From assembly GCA_014763615.1 (NCBI GenBank), contig JACXVB010000013.1, forward strand, positions 21,275 to 85,274: 64,000 bases of DNA, in the 5' to 3' direction. The stretch comes from Sphingobacteriales bacterium (lineage in GTDB: Bacteria; Bacteroidota; Bacteroidia; Sphingobacteriales; Sphingobacteriaceae). Shown piece by piece: positions 62,091-64,000 of the stretch. The first letter of the stretch is position 1. Each line of letters opens with the position of its first letter. The notes under the pieces were generated by a model, which made no database searches, had not been told where the DNA came from, and saw only the letters and a program-made list of their open reading frames with translations. The translations under genes and the position numbers were made by a program.

Positions 62091-63356
62091 GTGAAACTCC
62101 TCTCCTACAATTCTCAGCGTTACCTCATGCTATCAGCTTTGCTGATTTTACTGAGTATCCCTGTTTTTTATTTTGTAGTGAATGCCTTGTTTTTGAAATC
62201 GGTGGATGAATCTTTAAGATTAGAAGCCTCCCATTTACCTAATTACATTCACCATATCCAAACGCCTAATGATCTAGAACTTTGGAAAAAAATGGATTCA
62301 GACTTAAAGATTGAAAAATACCATGCTGCAAATTTTCACCCATCACCTTTTACTTCAGAGGCTTACAGCTCCCTTAGTAATGAAATAGAACAATATCGCA
62401 ATTTTCAAAAAAAGATAAATCTATTTAATCAAGATTATCTCATCACTTTTAGAACTTCTTTGGTAGAAAAAGAAGACCTTTTACAAAGCATTCTCTTTTT
62501 GCAAATCACCCTTTTACTCTTTCTTTTTATTGGTTCAATAGTGATCAACAAAAATATCAGTAAAAAGCTCTGGAAACCTTTCAGAGATATTCTGGATTTC
62601 TTAAAACATTTTGAGCTCGACCAAAACATCGCCATAGCACCAAAAAAATTACAGATTGATGAGTTTAATGAGTTGAATCAAGAAATCCATCAACTGATTG
62701 ATAGAACCCAGAAAACCTATAATTTACAAAAAGAATTCACGGAAAATGCAGCTCACGAGTTGCAAACCCCTATTGCCATTATTAAATCTAAACTCGAACT
62801 TTTTTATCAAGATAAAAACCTCACCCAAAATCAAAGTTTATTGGTTGATCAGATGAATCAAACGTTAAATAAACTTAATGAACTCAATAAAAGTCTTTTA
62901 CTATTGGCTAAAATTGAAAATCAGCAATTTACTTTTAAAGATGCTATTCTTTTAAGCCAAATTATTGAGGAAACGGTAGATGAGCTTGCCTTTTTTGCCG
63001 AAAGCAAATCACAAGAAATTAAAATAAATATAGTTGAAGAAGCTAATATTAAGGGGAATGCCATTTTGTTGAACCAATTATTAAAAAATTTGCTCATTAA
63101 CGCTATTCAATACGCTCCAGAAAATGGAGTGATTGAATTGGAACTTTTTAAGAAAGGTTTAATCATTAAAAATGACGGAGATCCATTCGTTTTTTCGGAA
63201 GAATATTTATTTAGGAGATTTGCAAAACCGGAGCAAAATGAAGTGGGTGGCAATGGTTTAGGATTAGCTATCTGTAAAAAAATTGCCGATGTCCATCAAT
63301 TACAACTCTCCTATTCTTATCAAAAAAATCAACATCAGTTTATTTTAAATTTCTAA
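62091..63356 (+). CDS. Sensor histidine kinase
   Basis: 421 residues, start GTG at 62091, directly after the regulator stop. Two membrane helices (about 13-34 and 136-153) bound a periplasmic sensor of about 100 residues; then a HAMP-like part, the HisKA box ENAAHELQTPIAII (His222), and the ATP-binding lobes with NLLINAIQYAPE (N box) and GNGLGLAICKKIADVHQL (G2 box). The short F box is weak. The sensor domain has no known fold. It should phosphorylate the regulator in front. Confidence 0.92.
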   Translation: MKLLSYNSQRYLMLSALLILLSIPVFYFVVNALFLKSVDESLRLEASHLPNYIHHIQTPNDLELWKKMDSDLKIEKYHAANFHPSPFTSEAYSSLSNEIEQYRNFQKKINLFNQDYLITFRTSLVEKEDLLQSILFLQITLLLFLFIGSIVINKNISKKLWKPFRDILDFLKHFELDQNIAIAPKKLQIDEFNELNQEIHQLIDRTQKTYNLQKEFTENAAHELQTPIAIIKSKLELFYQDKNLTQNQSLLVDQMNQTLNKLNELNKSLLLLAKIENQQFTFKDAILLSQIIEETVDELAFFAESKSQEIKINIVEEANIKGNAILLNQLLKNLLINAIQYAPENGVIELELFKKGLIIKNDGDPFVFSEEYLFRRFAKPEQNEVGGNGLGLAICKKIADVHQLQLSYSYQKNQHQFILNF

Positions 63357-63412
63357 TTCAGATTTTCCACAGAGTCTTGGGTTATCTTTATTTAAATAAA
63401 TATTATAGATAT

Positions 63413-63841
63413 ATGAAAAAGTTAATTTTTAGCGGTTTTATGGCTACCGCCCTATTTTTTACCGTAGCGGTAAAAGCACAAAGCAATATTCCTGATGCGG
63501 TTAAAGCAGCACTTACCAAAGCTTATCCCACAGTAAAAAGCATCCATTGGGACGAGGAAAATGGTAATTATGAAGCAGGTTTTAAAGCTAATGGCAAAGA
63601 AATGTCTGTCCTTTTAGATGCCAAAGGAAGTATCTTAGAAACAGAAACTGCAATCAGTGTCAAAGAGTTGCCATCTGGCGTATCTTCTTACTTAAAATCT
63701 AAATTCGGCGAAGGCTACAAAATCAGTGAATCTGCAATGATTGTAAAAGCTAATGGTCATAAAACCTTTGAAGCAGAAGTTAAAGGCAAAGATTATTTAT
63801 TTGATACAGCAGGGAAATTCATCAAATCTGTAAAAGAATAA
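63413..63841 (+). CDS. PepSY-like periplasmic protein
   Basis: 142 residues from ATG 63413. Signal peptide MKKLIFSGFMATALFFTVAVKAQ. Two PepSY-like repeats follow: IPDAVKAALTKAYPTVKSIHW and LPSGVSSYLKSKFGEGYKIS, each with the VKAAL..YP and Y.I pattern of the putative beta-lactamase-inhibitor-like PepSY (DUF2874) group. It is the last gene of the two-component/efflux set and could modulate the histidine kinase periplasmic sensor, as PepSY-like partners do elsewhere (inference). A terminator follows 20 bases on. Confidence 0.82.
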   Translation: MKKLIFSGFMATALFFTVAVKAQSNIPDAVKAALTKAYPTVKSIHWDEENGNYEAGFKANGKEMSVLLDAKGSILETETAISVKELPSGVSSYLKSKFGEGYKISESAMIVKANGHKTFEAEVKGKDYLFDTAGKFIKSVKE

Positions 63842-63860
63842 AATATTCTTGTTGATTTAA

Positions 63861-63895
63861 AAAAGCCTCAAATTTTTATTTGGGGCTTTTATTTT
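63861..63895 (+). terminator. Rho-independent terminator after the PepSY gene
   Basis: AAAAGCCTCAAAT (63861-63873) pairs with ATTTGGGGCTTTT (63878-63890) with G:T pairs, a short T loop, followed by ATTTTT. Confidence 0.88.
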
Positions 63896-63902
63896 TACTA
63901 TT

Positions 63903-64000
63903 TGTCCCGTCCTAAAATAGCGTTACATAAAAAGTAATGTTATGAAAGAAAAAAAAGAGAATGAGTATGTTAAGCGTACTCAAAGAGATTACAGTTATGC
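63903..64000 (+). mobile_element. Left end of an IS3-like element (truncated by window end)
   Basis: TGTCCCGTCCTAAAATAG at 63903-63920 resembles the inverted repeat of IS3-family elements in Bacteroidota. A transposase-like OrfA starts 22 bases later at 63942. The rest, including the second terminus and OrfB, lies beyond the window. Confidence 0.6.
63942..64000 (+). CDS. IS3-family OrfA (transposase helix-turn-helix subunit), partial
   Basis: Starts ATG 63942 and reads MKEKKENEYVKRTQRDYSYA before the window ends. The EYVKRTQRDYS opening resembles IS3-type OrfA proteins of Bacteroidota (in whole copies followed by FKL.VV.E.E). The remaining 80-100 residues and the orfB gene are outside. The call rests on this short piece plus the IS-like terminus 39 bases upstream. 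Confidence 0.6.
   Translation, partial: MKEKKENEYVKRTQRDYSY

Noticed and set aside
63903..64000. Complete IS element
   Set aside because: Only the left end is present; the family is inferred from a short N-terminus and terminus, so no name is given.

Overview
The window reads as a chromosomal segment of a Bacteroidota bacterium, most likely a Sphingobacteriaceae relative (Pedobacter/Solitalea-like). The reasons are AT-rich sequence, many signal peptides ending in a Gln after the cleavage site, TonB-dependent and PorV/PorQ-type outer-membrane barrels, FUSC, DUF5117/DUF4953-type protease and CDGSH proteins, a TAnnTTTG-type promoter, and intergenic stretches of TTCAAATC/ACTTTTT-like simple repeats. 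Assignments come from reading motifs by eye; no database search was run.

Layout. 1-8.2 kb: WbqC-like tail, a GNAT gene broken by an in-frame stop, DsbA-like and NmrA-like genes, heptose-7-P kinase and aspartate aminotransferase on the minus strand, then a tight plus-strand run of CDF transporter, NUDIX, bioA and a ferritin-like diiron protein. 8.2-20.5 kb is almost entirely minus strand: LtaS-like sulfatase, enoyl-CoA hydratase, a three-gene unit (PorQ-like barrel, helix-hairpin-helix outer-membrane barrel, ComEC), AI-2E permease, MerR regulator, M23 peptidase and HAD hydrolase. 20.6-30 kb: nucleoside phosphorylase, tRNA-Ser(UGA), PEP carboxylase, cold-shock protein, DEAD-box helicase, FUSC protein, CDGSH protein and a cytochrome c. 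30.3-40.7 kb: HDAC-like deacylase, a 1.1 kb non-coding repeat mosaic, TspO-like protein, kynureninase, bioB, MgtE, a small mobile island (RAYT transposase between inverted palindromes, an HNH remnant, a large imperfect palindrome), CorA and fRMsr. 40.8-45.2 kb: secreted metalloprotease, ECF sigma factor with putative anti-sigma partner, CrtA-like protein. 45.4-54.4 kb is a vitamin B12 salvage region: cobT-cobS-alpha-ribazole phosphatase on plus, rpiA and small membrane proteins in the middle, then on minus a cobalamin riboswitch, btuB-like receptor, DUF6580-like membrane protein, cobU, a sirtuin and a DPH6-type PP-loop protein. 54.5-63.9 kb: class A beta-lactamase-like serine hydrolase and a TolC/adaptor/RND/response-regulator/histidine-kinase/PepSY efflux locus. 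An IS-like element begins at the right edge.

How the genes work together. The B12 region covers corrinoid uptake and lower-ligand assembly, with the riboswitch giving feedback on uptake. The efflux locus is probably self-regulated through its coupled two-component system. The ComEC unit may be an inner-plus-outer-membrane DNA uptake set, which is the most interesting coding hypothesis here. The most interesting non-coding structures are the RAYT with flanking palindromes, the 168 bp imperfect palindrome at 38711-38878, and the paired hairpin-plus-96-bp repeats near 32 kb.
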